Shown piece after piece: positions 23,226 through 34,870 of a stretch of DNA of 64,000 nucleotides (position 1 is the first letter of the stretch; every line of letters begins with the position of its first letter). A model generated the notes under the pieces. It had not been told where the DNA came from. It saw only the letters and a list, made by a program, of their open reading frames with translations, and searched no databases. The DNA lies in contig NC_074717.1 in the NCBI RefSeq assembly GCF_947242115.1, positions 37,437,201 to 37,501,200 on the forward strand, read 5' to 3'. Made by a program: the position numbers and the translations under genes. The DNA comes from Biomphalaria glabrata. Lineage: Eukaryota > Mollusca > Gastropoda > Planorbidae.

Positions 23226-24987
23226 TAAGAATAAAGAAACATTGCGAAAAGAAAATGATCTTGGTAGTGTGATTTATATCAGAGTAGGCCCCTGGCTCTG
23301 TATTTTGAATTTGTTAACGTCTGCAGTACACAAATTATAATGATACACATGAAAAAATCCAAGAATCAAAATAACGTGCAGCATATGAATTTTTCTTACG
23401 TTTCAAAAGTTAGGATTGCGTAAACCAACTTACAACAGTTTGATTATATTTCCTTTTTTTTATTCGAAGGATTACGCATTGCTTTCTCTACATCTAGGAG
23501 TCTTACCTTACCAACTGGAAACAAATCTTAATAAAGGTCCTCAAAAAAACGTTTTTCAACTTTGAAGAGAAACTTCGGTGTCGTAGATGTTCCCACGGCT
23601 GCTCTACCTACTTATAATTGAAATATTCAGGATGGTCCTATTTTTTAATCTCCATTGAACTCAACTTTCTTAAAAGTTTGATTCCCACACACACAGAGTT
23701 CAGGTTTTTTTTTAAAAAAAAAACTCAAACGTTTGTAAACCCCGCTCCGGACCCTCATCTATAGGTGACTTAGAATTTTAGTCACAATAAGCTAGGTTTG
23801 AAGTGTTCTACTTAACATGCACCGCGTTGTGCAGACGTCAAGCAAGACACACACGACATTATAGGAAGGAGAACCAAAAGTAAGTTTTAAAAGTACATAG
23901 AAACAAAAGAGAAATAAACCCAACACGTTGACATTAAGATTAACTTACAGTTTTAACGACGTCCGCTTTGTTTCACTCTTTGAAATGTATTCCTCACAGT
24001 ATAGATGCAAGTTAGATGCAAGTATAGTACTTTGACTTCTATACATAGACTAAATGTAACCCGTGCTACGCTGCGTTGAAAACTTGATGTTACCGACTTT
24101 ATTTTCCACCAAATAAAAATAAAATTTTGTGACATTATTATTTTACAAGTTTGTGATGTTTTTTTTCAGAAATGACGATTATTTGCGTACAAACTCAGAC
24201 CTACGACAGTGCAGCAGGGGGATGGTAAAAGGCTGGATTTTAACTCTGGATAATCGTGATGATAGTTTAAAGCTGCTACCACTCGAGGTAGCCACCCTGT
24301 AGAGTGTATATGTTATTTATATTATATTTATATTTTTTCATTATCATTCTAAAGAAAAAAAACTCACATACACCTAAACACACATACGCAAACACACGAA
24401 TAATGATTCTTCTTTGGTTTGTCCATTCTAGATCCAACTCTTTTTTAACCGAACCATTACCCGGGCATGCTACCCTGCCTCATAGTGGCGCCCGGGTGGA
24501 AACGATCGTAGGAGGAAACGATTAGGCTAAAGGGTAGCAAAACAAGACTCCCGAGGGGGTGCCTAAGGGGGTGAGAGAGCATCCTCATTGCAATGCGCGG
24601 AGTTGTAAAAAAAGCTCCCACAACCTTGTCACAATCCAGGCGCTGTTCCTCAAGGGGCCGTTACATAATAAATGGCGTGTTCCGCTCGGTATGCCTGGTA
24701 TAGAAAAGAAAAATGGCGGGGGTCTTAGTAGATCTATACGCGGCCTCTTGCGCGAGTCTGACCCACCCGCCATACAAAAAGTGTACACTGTTTTCATACA
24801 GGCCGGTGAGAGGGAGCTCTTGTTCACAAAAAAAATGAAATAAAATTTACAATCACTTTCACAAATATTTTCTCACACTCAAACATACACACACAAACAG
24901 ATCAACACTCACAACACTTAGTTTACAGAAAAGTAGGCCTATAGGTTATGTAGGTCTACTTTTGTGTAGGTCTAGGGCTAGGCTAAT
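23222..24987. other. Unassigned intergenic DNA with a GC-rich block
   Basis: 24440-24840 is clearly richer in GC than its surroundings and shares a 100-bp block (GTGTACAC...GGGAGCTCTTGTTC) with 14025-14130, so it is probably part of an old repeat. 24160-24300 may be a very degraded type-2 SINE. No gene is seen. Confidence 0.4.
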
Positions 24988-25072
24988 GTTCTGTAGATCT
25001 ACTGTTCTGTAGGTCTACTGTTCTGTAGATCTACTGTTCTGTAGGTCTACTGTTCTGTAGGTCTACTGTTCT
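24988..25072. repeat. 16-bp tandem repeat
   Basis: The unit TGTTCTGTAGGTCTAC (variant GTAGATCTAC) is repeated five times. Confidence 0.85.
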
Positions 25073-25079
25073 AGTTTTT

Positions 25080-25999
25080 TAGCGGCCCCCGAAAGGGGAA
25101 AAGACGCTATTAGTTTTGTGCGAAATGTCTGTCCGTCTGTCCGTCTGACCGTCTGTCCGTCCGTCCCGTTTAGATCTCGTAAACTAGAAAAGATATTGAA
25201 AATCCGACATCACAATATTTTAGACCATTCAAAGTTCTGATGCAACGGCTACTTTTTTTTTTTCTGAAAGCGAAAAATCTAATTTTTAAAAACAGTTATG
25301 CAAGCAGTTTTTTAAAGAGAAAAAGCTAATTAGTATGCATTATAAGTTAGACCTAATTTAAAATGAATAGTAATCTTATAAACTCATTTTTATGAACTAT
25401 CTTCATCTACGGACTGTGTACCATGTTTTAGGATTCGAAAAAGAGTTTGAGCCTTTCAAAACAATTGGATCAATTGTAAGACATCAGTTAGGCCAAGGGA
25501 AGCGTGGTGGCTGAGCGGTAAAGCGCTTGGCTTCCGAACTGGGGGACCGGGTTCAAATCCTGGTGAAGACTGGGATTTTCAACTTTGGAATCTTTGGGCG
25601 CCTCTGAGTACGTGACATTAGTTGGGGAAAAGTATAGGTGGTTGGTCGTTGTGCTGGCTACATGACACCCTCGCTAATCGTAGGCCACAAAAACAGATGA
25701 ACTTTACATCATCTGTCCTATAGACCACAAGGTCTAAAAGGGGAACAAGTTAGGCCAGGTCCACATCTAACTTTACATTCACTTTCACCTATCCTTTGAT
25801 CTGCTGGACCGGAGGGGCACTACACAAGATCTGTTAACCTTCTTTATCCATTCTTATCTCTCATTTGTCTTTGATATAATTTCATTTGCATGTTCTTTCT
25901 GAAAATATTGAAGCCTGCCTGGATGGACCTTTTCGGGGGCCGATTTTGAGTTTGTGTTTCCACACAAACTGTCTTTTGTAACCTTGTTTTTTTTTTTGT
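25080..25999 (+). repeat. Family-A composite repeat, best copy, split by a SINE
   Basis: It starts AGCGGCCCCCGAAAGGGG, then a (GTCY)n tract (25128-25168), a conserved body, an inverted copy of the start (CCTTTTCGGGGGCCG, 25928-25942), a hairpin (stem AGTTTGTG/CACAAACT) and a T-run. Without the SINE it is about 670 bp. Other copies lie at 9655, 11590, 28025 (minus), 56028 and 58457. The layout resembles Helentron-associated HINE or mini-me elements, but that is inference. Confidence 0.75.
25496..25747 (+). mobile_element. tRNA-derived SINE (type 1), full length
   Basis: Head GTGGTGGCTGAGCGGTAAAG (A box) and GGTTCAAATCCTGG (B box), body ending in AAGGTCTAAAAGGGG. A 10-bp duplication AGTTAGGCCA flanks it (25486-25495, 25748-25757) within the family-A repeat, proving a nested insertion. 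Confidence 0.88.
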
Positions 26000-26289
26000 A
26001 TGATGAAGAAAAGGAAATATTATTATATTATTTTGCCAGTTAAAACACTTGTATCTGTCCAATTGACATAAAGATATATAGGCTGAGAAAGACGACACTA
26101 ATACGCTTTGTAAATCAGTTTTGAAAAACACAATTTCGTTAAGATTGTTAAAAATTTTGTGTATTTATTTGTGGGGAGGGGCGGGTCCTTTATACCCCCG
26201 TTTTTTTGTTATTCCGGCCTCTTACTGTTTTGTTTAGTTGGACACCTACAACCGATATTGTTTCCAATTAATATCAGGGACATTCAGAT

Positions 26290-26660
26290 TTAAGAACTCC
26301 TACGCCCATGGACTGTGGTGACTGTAGTCCGAAAGACAGCTATAATGTTAACATGGAGGCTCCACGAGGAATGTCAAAGCCAAGAAGACCTCAAGCTATG
26401 GTGCAGTTGTCAAATTCCCTGGTGCAAAAAAGCGACGAACTTGTTGGACACTGTGCAGGCGGAAGCAATTATGTTACCGAAGTGGAAGGAGCCGGAAACG
26501 CTCTAAAATACATCGAGAAACAAACAGCGACTACGGCCAATATTGTTTTATTTACAGATTTAATTTTTCTGCCTACACGCCCCCTAACTGCATCCCTAGG
26601 TGAAATGAGAGGAAACGAAAAAGCCCATAGTTTTGGTGAAGTTAGGGAAAGCTTTTAGAC
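26290..26660 (+). other. Unidentified 116-codon open frame region
   Basis: The longest frame (26308-26658) starts MDCGDCSPKDSYNVN. A second frame (26315-26506) overlaps it and contains several Cys. I recognise neither. Base composition is less AT-biased than the flanks, so it may be a transposon coding fragment. No splice context is visible. Confidence 0.2.
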
Positions 26661-26944
26661 CCACCAAAGGAAACCCAAACCTAAGAGGCACGAGCAAGGA
26701 TTTGTGAATGGATCAAGTCCAAATGTTACGACACCTGGAACTATTTTCGTACGGGACGGAAAGTCTGGAAAGAGGGGGGGGGGATGATATGCACATATGA
26801 AGTTGGTTCTTTGTTAGGTGTGTTTCTTTTGTGAACCATAACAGTTTCTGAGCTGTTTCTAAAGACGCCCTCTGTTGGCGTCATTGGTTCTTTTTGTCTT
26901 GCTTAGGTAGGAGATTTTTGGCTGGAGCTCTTTGTATGTTGTTT

Positions 26945-27170
26945 TTACCCTTGCGATCTATGGGGCAGATGATGTTAAGGTCATCTGTTTCCAGCACAAC
27001 GACCAACCACCTTTACTTTCCCCAACTAAAGTCAGGTACCCATTGGAGTTGGGTAGACTCAGGGGCGCACTACAAATACCGAAATTCAAAATCCCAGCCT
27101 TCACCGAGATTCGAACCCAGGACCCCAGGTTCGGAAGCCGAGCGCTTAACCACTCAGCCACCGCGCCCCA
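26945..27170 (-). mobile_element. tRNA-derived SINE (type 1)
   Basis: On the minus strand: GCGCGGTGGCTGAGTGGTTA (A box), CTGGGTTCGAATCTCGG (B box), body through the CCCCATAGATCGCAAGG end. Confidence 0.85.
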
Positions 27171-28019
27171 AGAACAGTACTAGGAAGAAGATGAAGAGAA
27201 AGACAGAGAAAGCGATAAGAGGACAACATCAAAGAATGGACAGGCCTATCAATGAATGAAAATCAATGGTAATGGACTGAGATGAATGGAGAAGGACGGT
27301 CGACAGATCTTATGTCGTGCCCCAATGGTGCAACAGAATAAGGCTAAGACTGCTTTATTGATCCTTATGGAAATTTGTTGTGATTTCAAGGACTCGTTTC
27401 TCATATAAAGACAACACAACAGAAACATACACATAAATAGAACAGACACAACATAAAGAGTTCATTCAGCACAAGCATCGTGGTCCTTCTTATGTTTCCA
27501 GATCAACGAATGGCGTTGATATACTCTGACCGAGTAAGGTATGAACGAGCTTTTGTACCGCTCGGTTTTAGTCAGCGGGCGCCCACTTTTTTTTTCTGAG
27601 AAAATTTTTGTTTAAAAAGTTCGTTTAAATATGGTAGTGTTGTGCGTGTGTGATTTTTGATGTTCTTTTTATAATGTTGTCTAAACGGCGCAAAAGTTTA
27701 AATGAAACGTTGCCTTGCCAACAAGTTATTCTATGTATATGTTAGCAGATTTTGCATAGTCGCGCATTACAAGTTATCCAAGATCTTCTTGTGTAGTTCA
27801 AAGCCATAAAGTTTGTATATGAAAAATAGCCGCTGGGCTGTTTTTCCGAATTTCAAAATGGTCTTTCTACGAAAGCTTGTTATCAACCATGACGCCTAGA
27901 TATTTATATGACTTCACTTACTGTTTCGATGTAGTGTTTATCGGGAGTTCGAGTATCCTTAAATAAAACTATTTTTTCCAAGTAATTAAATGTCCAAGGC
28001 GTATTTTGATGAAAAAAAC
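27171..28019. other. Unassigned intergenic DNA
   Basis: I see no gene or recognised repeat. Confidence 0.35.
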
Positions 28020-28024
28020 TTAAA

Positions 28025-28195
28025 TTAAATTAAATTTTTCGCTTTCAGAAAAGAAAAAAGTAGCCGTTGCATCAGAACTTTGAAAGGTCTAAAATATCGC
28101 GATCTTCAATATCTTTTCTAGTTTACGAGATCTAAAGGGACGGACGGACGGACAGACCACACAAAATAATAGCAGCGATTCCCCGCTAAAAACAT
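28025..28195 (-). repeat. Family-A repeat, 5' half
   Basis: On the minus strand it carries the GGGG...GCTGCTATTATTTTGTGTGG start, GTCC repeats and the AGATCTCGTAAACTAGAAAAG body found in the 25080 copy. Confidence 0.75.
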
Positions 28196-28623
28196 TTTGA
28201 TAAGTTTCTTGTAGATCTAGTAATAAGAAATTAAAAAATGCTTAATTAAACATAATAATGAATTACCAGTAATTAATTGTCTAATTGGCTACTTCTTTTT
28301 ATTGATTCATGTCATGTCTATGTCAATGAATAATTCTGTGAAGTTTCAACTTGACCCGAGAATGAGTGAGGGAGAAATAACATGTACAAACTTTTTACCA
28401 GACAGACAGAATGAGTTAATATAAGCTTTGTAAAAACAAAAAGAGTTCGTTTCAAAAAACCAAAAGTATCCCAGAGCATTGTGCTTACATTATATTTGTT
28501 AACATTGTCATATAAATTGAATTAATTTATTCTTCCTGTGGGAATAGACAGCAAAGTATTTTGAAAAATATTAAAAAAACAACAACAACGAAAATATAAT
28601 TTTGGAGATAGTTATAATTTTCA

Positions 28624-28629
28624 TTTATT
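28624..28629 (-). promoter_or_regulatory. Probable polyadenylation signal, protease B
   Basis: AATAAA on the gene strand lies 137 bases past the stop codon, matching the spacing in copy A. Confidence 0.5.
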
Positions 28630-28765
28630 GTTCACTATTTCACTACTCCCAATGTGAGAGTGTTCCTATAGCCAGACTACAAGATAGATCGTCATAAAAT
28701 CCATTCAGTTTATGGAGATGTTACATGGATATTGTCAGTCAGCTATATAATCAATGACCTGATGC

Positions 28766-31700
28766 CTAATTCTCCAAGGCAGACTGTATAAATGACAGGA
28801 TGTTGGAGTTGGATACTCGGGTGTAGATTCCTGGGTATCGGGCGCGTGCACAGCCTGTTCCAAATGAAACGATTCCGTAAAGGACGAAGCGACCTTGTTT
28901 GAGGCACATCAGAGGGCCACCAGAATCTCCCTGCGGACATAAGGCATAACAGAAATGATATACTTTACGCTGCTGAGAATTCAATGAAATAAATCGTAAT
29001 TTTAGAATTAAATTTTGAATCTTTTTCAGTTTTCGACTTCAACTTAAAACTTGAACAAAACATGTTTATTAAGTATATATATATATACATCAGTAACCGC
29101 TCTGTTGCAAACAATGTAGTTAAAGAAGACTAGTATGACAGTACTATATGACAGCGGGTCGGCTTGTGTCAATTATTGCTCCTAAAATCGTTAATTCTCT
29201 TCGGTTTATCTTAGATCTAGGACTAATTAGAAAAAAAAAAAGAATGCATTTCTTGATAAATAAGAGTTCATTTAGGAGAAAAAATGTCAAACCCTTAGGA
29301 AACACTTAATACATTTTGTGTTTTTATTTTTTATGTATATTTACACTAACTAAAAATTGTTTCAAATTACTTATTATTGTTTAATCTGGTGGGGCAAGTT
29401 TGTATGTTAATGCAACTTCATAAATAAATTTGAAGACACTAAAACATCAATGTGTCAACAATATTTAAACTCTTACGAACTATGGAAATACAGAGTTCAA
29501 AATTTGTTAAGGAACACACCTGACAAGTGTCTATACCACCGTTGATGTAATCTCCAGCACAGAACTTGAGATTGTTGATGAGTCTTGAGCCGTAACTTTG
29601 TTGGCACTGGTTTTGATTGACTATGGGAAGTTCCACTGCACGCAATTTTTGCTGAAGACTGTATGAATAGACTAAAACAGAATAGTAGTTTGAGTTGCTA
29701 AGTTACTATAAAATACTTTGATTAACAGGAAACATATATCTATATAAATGATCTCTTCCAACCAATTTTACAGTTTAAACTTACAATCTGTAACTCCCCA
29801 TCCAGAAGAGGTACAATAGTCAGCATCCTCTGGGTTTTCCCAATTGTCAGGTAAACAAATTGGAGCCACGCAGTAGGAAAAGATCAAATCTTGAGCTAGA
29901 GTTAGGACGACCACATCATAATCTGTACATGTATATATTATACACAGAAATTAGTATTATATTCATTTCTATCGTTTCAATGAAATAATTGAATTATTTT
30001 TGGCTTAAATAATGGCTCTTGTTGGGAGTACCCTCAAAACGAGGATATGTATTAGCTTAAGAAATTATTTCTACACCGCGTGCATGTCTTGAAGGCACAT
30101 CAATTTGTTGAAATGCACTAAATTCAGTGTTTTTTTTTTCTTCCCCAAAAAGTTAGGCATTTTTTGAAAGAGCGAGAGTTATTACATCAGGTCTGTTCTA
30201 ACACTTGAAATCGAATTAAAGTTCCACTTTCAGACCTAGTGGTGTATATGGCAGATGATGCCATCTGTTTGTTTGTAAAGTAAAAAAAAAATGTAAAGTT
30301 CCCCTTTCAGACCTTGCGATCTATAGGGCAGATGATGTCATCTGTTTCTTTGGCCAACGGTTAACAAGCAAGGTGTCAACACAACGACCAACCCCTCTTA
30401 CTTTCCCCAACTAAAGTCAGGTACCCATTTGAATTGGGAGGACTTAGGGGCGCCCTAAAAAATAAAAAAACTCAAAATCCCAGTCCTCATCGAGATTCGA
30501 ACTTGGTTCAGAAGCCAAGTGCTTAAACACTCAGCCACCGCGCCACCCATTGAAATTGAAATGTTAACATTTTGACATCTTTTCATATTGATAATAGAAA
30601 CCTAAAACTTCTCGTGAAATATTCTTATCTTATCTTATATAATATTTCGTTTATAATAACATTTATGAATGTAGGCGTGAGATGAAACGCTTTAGTTTTC
30701 ATATCAACAATTGGGAGAAACAGGAAAGGTCCACTTGGAGTGTAAGCTTATTCAGGAGCAAAAGGTCCTGGCTCGCAAGTGGAAACTCATCTGAACGAGT
30801 AGTAGAATCTTTTGTTTTAAATGTCCACCTTTATGCCCTCGTATGTCTGTCAGGATTAGCCTCGCGACTTCTCGCGAGTCAGGCGAGAAGATAATGTCTG
30901 AAGACGTACATTGAACCATTTAATTGACCTGTATACATTTGTTTCAATTCTAAGTATCAGAACATGAGATCCACGTTTACCGTTAATGGATTGTATGTGT
31001 CTTGGATGGACGTAAACATTGGCTACTCTGTAGAACTTTGTGCTGGATATTGAGGATGACCCAACACGTACGTACACACTGCTAGCTGGATACACAGCCC
31101 CTGTATTTCTAGATATTTAAAAAAAAAAAAAGACATTTGATTTTAATTGCAACAATATAAGAAGAAGAAAAAGAAACACATTTTATTAACTGTAAACAAA
31201 GAAAAATAAGAACCTTAATAAAAATACTGGGTTGCTTTTTTTTTTAAATAAAACTTTTGCCTGTTAAGATAAAAGATTGTATTGTTTAATTCCCTTCTCA
31301 CACTTGAGATCTAAAGGACAGATGATAAGCCCCACGGCTAACGGGGATATCATGTGTCCAGCACAATCACCAACTGCCTTTACTTTTTCAACTAATGTCA
31401 AAGACCCGTTAGAGTTGGGTGGACTTTGAGGCGCCAGAAAGATCCGAAAATTAAAATACCCAGTCTTAATCACGATTCAAAAGAAGGACTCTCCGGTTCG
31501 GAATCCAAGCGCTTTGTGTTAATTTGGAAGATTAAAATGTTTTGAAATGGTGTTATCAACTCATTAAAAATGTCCACTTACTTGTCCTTCATACAATGTG
31601 CTGCTGTGACGATGTGACGTTTGTCCACGATAGAACCCCCACAAAAAACAGAGCCGATGGTGATAGCTACTTGCCAGGGGAACTCACATTCGGCAGCTGG

Positions 31701-32742
31701 CCAGCCTCCTACCACACGGCCCCGGCTGTGATTGGGTCCGCACCCTGTGGTAAATAACCATTTGTGTTGAATAGATTAATGGTTACACATACACTTACAC
31801 ACGCACACACTCGCAAGTTTGAGCTTTAAAACTGTTTCACGTGGGGAAATTACGTTGTAAGTACATTGCCGGAGTGCAGATTGTACAGAAATAAAATTTA
31901 TTTTGTTACTTATGTAATTTTGAAAGCTGATTGGTTTTTGTTATAAATATTTCATTGGAATAATTTGTGAATTGAGAGCTTTCCATGATAAACCAGACAA
32001 TGTCAAGGACGCTAAGTAGTTCATTATTGACAATTTAAAAATTAAAAAAAAAAAAAGCTACAAAAGGAAGTGCTTAGAAAGTTTGATTCTGAAGTGCTAA
32101 AAGAAGTGCAAAGAAGATAATCATATAAAAAAAAAACACCTAGTTTATCAGCACGTCCTTTAGGTTGTACACCGGAGACACCAAAAATCTAGCTAGTTTG
32201 AGTTTTTTTTACCAGAGCTAAAAATCTTTAATTCAAAATAAAGCAGTTGTTAAAAAGAAATATATTTTTTTACTCTGTAAGTTAACTTTGATCTGAGGTG
32301 GAAAAGTAATTCACTTCCTACTTTTCAAAAATTTCAACCATAACATGCTTTGTTATTTATTTTTTCAGTCTCCATTATAAAATTATAACCAAGGGGTTGG
32401 CTAATGAAAGTAAATTTGTTATTTCAAATACACAGAGGACAGCTGAGCATTTTTTCACGAAGTGAATTCTAGATATAAAGTTTAGTTGTCCTTGGTATTT
32501 ACTTCAAAAACACATATCAATCAGGTGAAAGGTAGCCTCCTAGTGGAGGCTCTGACCAAGGGCACACAAATGTGTCAAATCAGGGCGTCAATGGTTACAA
32601 GCCTTTATTGTTTATGTCTCGTTGCTAGACACTGTTGCTATAGTGACCTACCTGAGGATTGTGTTTTGACTTCAAGACATGAAAGTAAACAAATGTAAAC
32701 AATATATGAGAGACTTCGAACAATTTCTTGTGTAGTAAACAT
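28766..32742 (-). CDS. Trypsin-like secreted serine protease, copy B (6 coding exons, 278 aa)
   Basis: This is the tandem paralogue of copy A. Coding exons are 32742-32652, 31744-31582, 31108-30981, 29922-29785, 29671-29520 and 28930-28766: the same six lengths and phases as copy A, which is strong support for the model. The first exon encodes a hydrophobic leader ([11 protein letters not shown]) that is scarcely similar to that of copy A, but it is also 91 nt, also ends in phase 1 and has a good donor. Propeptide Cys32 and the Arg40/VVGG activation site are kept. His80, Asp130 (YDVVVL), Ser227 and pocket Asp221 are all present, so it should be an active trypsin-type enzyme. Position 215 is again Phe. 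By hand alignment without the leader I count about 195 of 248 residues identical to copy A. Intron 5 and intron 4 are short; introns 2 and 3 each hold a tRNA-derived SINE. The exon-1 assignment is slightly less certain than the rest. Confidence 0.9.
30286..30548 (-). mobile_element. tRNA-derived SINE (type 1), in protease B intron 3
   Basis: It has a GGCGCGGTGGCTGAGTGTTT head and the usual body. A short duplicate of the body end lies next to it at 30218-30270. Confidence 0.8.
31262..31505 (-). mobile_element. tRNA-derived SINE (type 1), in protease B intron 2
   Basis: The body and B-box side are recognisable (CAGTCTTAATCACGATTC, TCCGGTTCGGAATCCAAGCG), and the head is cut short near 31505. 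Confidence 0.7.
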
Positions 32743-32984
32743 GGTGGACTTTTTAGAATTCCTGAAAGTAAACAATGGTGGACCAAAGTTGTAGATCAGA
32801 GCATGGAAGACCCCCCACACACACACCAAAATAAAAAGAGAGAGAGATAGAGAGAAAGATAAGAAAAAGGAACACACCAGGAAAAAAATTAGAGAGAAAA
32901 AAGAGAAGGAAAAACAAAAGTTCAATAGTTATTGTAATAAATATTTTAAACCTTTTGCCACCCATCAAACTGTGTCTACCCTCC

Positions 32985-34335
32985 CTCACACTTAACCACC
33001 CATGACACGGTTTCACTTTCCCGACCACACTTTACCACCCATCACACTGTGTCTCCCCCACAGTTAACCACCCATCACACTGTGTCTTCCCCTTCACTTA
33101 AACACCCATCACACTGTGTCTCCCCCACACTTAACCACCCATCACACTGTGTCTCCCCCACACTTAACCATCCATCACACTGTGTCTTCCCCTTCACTTA
33201 AACACCCATCACACAGTGTCTCCCCCACACTTAACCACCCATCACACTATGTCTCCCCCACTTAACCACCCATCACACTGTGTCTCATCCACACTTAACC
33301 ACCCATCACACTGTGTCTCCCCCCACACTTTACCACCCATCACACTGTGTCTTCCCCTTCAATTAAACACCCATCACACTGTGTCTCCCCCACACTTAAC
33401 CACCCATCACACTTTTTCTTCCCCTTCACTTAAACACCCATCACACTGTGTCTCCCCACACTTAACCACCCATCACACTGCGTCTCCCCACACTTAACCA
33501 CCCATCACACTGTGTCTCCTCCCACACTTAACCACCCATCACACTGTGTCTTCCACTTCACTTAACCACCCATCTCACGATGTCTTCCCCTTCACTTAAC
33601 CACCCATCTCACGGTGTCTTCCCCTTCACTTAACCACCCATCACACTGTGTCTCCCTCCACACTTAACCACCCATCTCTCTGTGTCTTCCCCTTTACTTA
33701 ACCACCCATCTCACGGTGTCTTCCCCTTCACTTAACCACCCATCTCACGGTGTCTTCCTCTTCATTTAACCACCCATCACACTGTGTCTCCCTCCACACT
33801 TAACCACCCATCTCTCTGTGTCTTCCCCTTTACTTAACCACCCATCTCACGGTGTCTTCCCCTTCACTTAACCACCCATCTCACGGTGTCTTCCTCTTCA
33901 TTTAACCACCCATCACACTGTGTCTCCCTCCACACTTAACCACCCATCTCTCTGTGTCTTCCCCTTTACTTAACCACCCATCTCACGGTGTCTTCCCCTT
34001 CACTTATCCACCCATCACACTGTATCTCCCCAACACTTAACCACCCATGACACGGTTTCTCTTTCCCCACCACACTTTACTTACCATCACACTGTGTCTC
34101 CCCCCACACTTAACCACCCATCACACTGTGTCTCCCCCCACACTTAACCACCCATAACACTGTGTCTCCCCCTACACTTAACCACCCATCACACTGTGTC
34201 TCTCCCACACTTTACCACCCATACCCATCACACTGTGTCTCTCCCACATTTTACCACCCACCACATTGTGTCTCCCACACACTTTACCACCCATCAAACT
34301 GTGTCCGCCCACCAACTTTTTACCACTCGTCACAC
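32985..34335. repeat. About 34-bp minisatellite, roughly 38 copies
   Basis: The unit is CACCCATCACACTGTGTCTC plus CCCCACACTTAAC. Two unit types (CCCCACACTTAAC and CCCCTTCACTTAAC) alternate. From about 33590 to 34010 a four-unit higher-order repeat of about 136 bp occurs three times. The array begins about 240 bases upstream of the protease B start codon. Confidence 0.95.
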
Positions 34336-34577
34336 TTTCCTTCTCACACGAACACATCGACTTTTCTTATTAACAATCAACAAAATATTCTCACTGGCTA
34401 TTCAAACCGCTGCAACCTTGAGATTGGGGCCCGGCAAAAGATTTCTTGTTTTTACGATGAAGAATACTTTGATCTTTAAATTAGAACCTCTTCTGGGTAC
34501 ATTCATACTTTTTTTGAAACTTTGGTCGGCCATTTATTTTTGTGTTACTGTATTTTCAAAGCAGTCGTTATTCGATG

Positions 34578-34690
34578 TTTGCCCTGGATGTGGCAAAATA
34601 TGTAGGTCACAGCTGGGACTGGGCAGCCACGGGAAGTATTACATTCCTCACTAATCCTCGGACTCGAAGACTAGCCTTATTATTATAGAT
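34578..34690 (+). mobile_element. LINE 3' end with zinc-finger codons
   Basis: The frame [18 protein letters not shown] matches the C-terminal CCHC-like end of the LINE ORF at 58843-59348. It ends CGGACTCGAAGACTAGCC and a short TTATTATTA tail. The copy is strongly 5'-truncated. Confidence 0.75.
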
Positions 34691-34777
34691 CTAGAGCTAT
34701 ATGGTGTGGCAGGCGACAAATGTAGGTTGCAGACTATTGGAGAAAAGTGTCACCTGACTTTTCTGTAGTTCTAAACC

Positions 34778-34870
34778 AGTGATGCCCAACCTAGTTTGAC
34801 CTGCGGGCCATTTTAATTTCCGACAATCGTGTCGCGGACCGAAAATGTACAAAAAACGAAATGAAATTGA
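34778..34870 (+). mobile_element. hAT-type element end (fragment)
   Basis: CCAGTGATGCCCAACCT then GACCTGCGGGCCATTTT is a common hAT left-end layout. I could not find the matching right end. Confidence 0.4.

Noticed and set aside
22766-23272. 168-codon open frame, one of the longer ones in the window
   Set aside because: It runs through a 12-bp triplication, a type-2 SINE and an 80-bp (TA)n tract; the product is repeat translation (alternating Ile/Tyr).
25512-25570. Candidate tRNA genes from A and B boxes here and at 39610, 27160 and 30545
   Set aside because: The heads are followed by the same non-tRNA body at each site and do not close an acceptor stem, so they are SINEs.
33216-34654. Open frames rich in His/Pro/Ser across the 33-kb minisatellite, one ending in zinc-finger codons
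   Set aside because: They are repeat translation that happens to run into the LINE tail at 34578.
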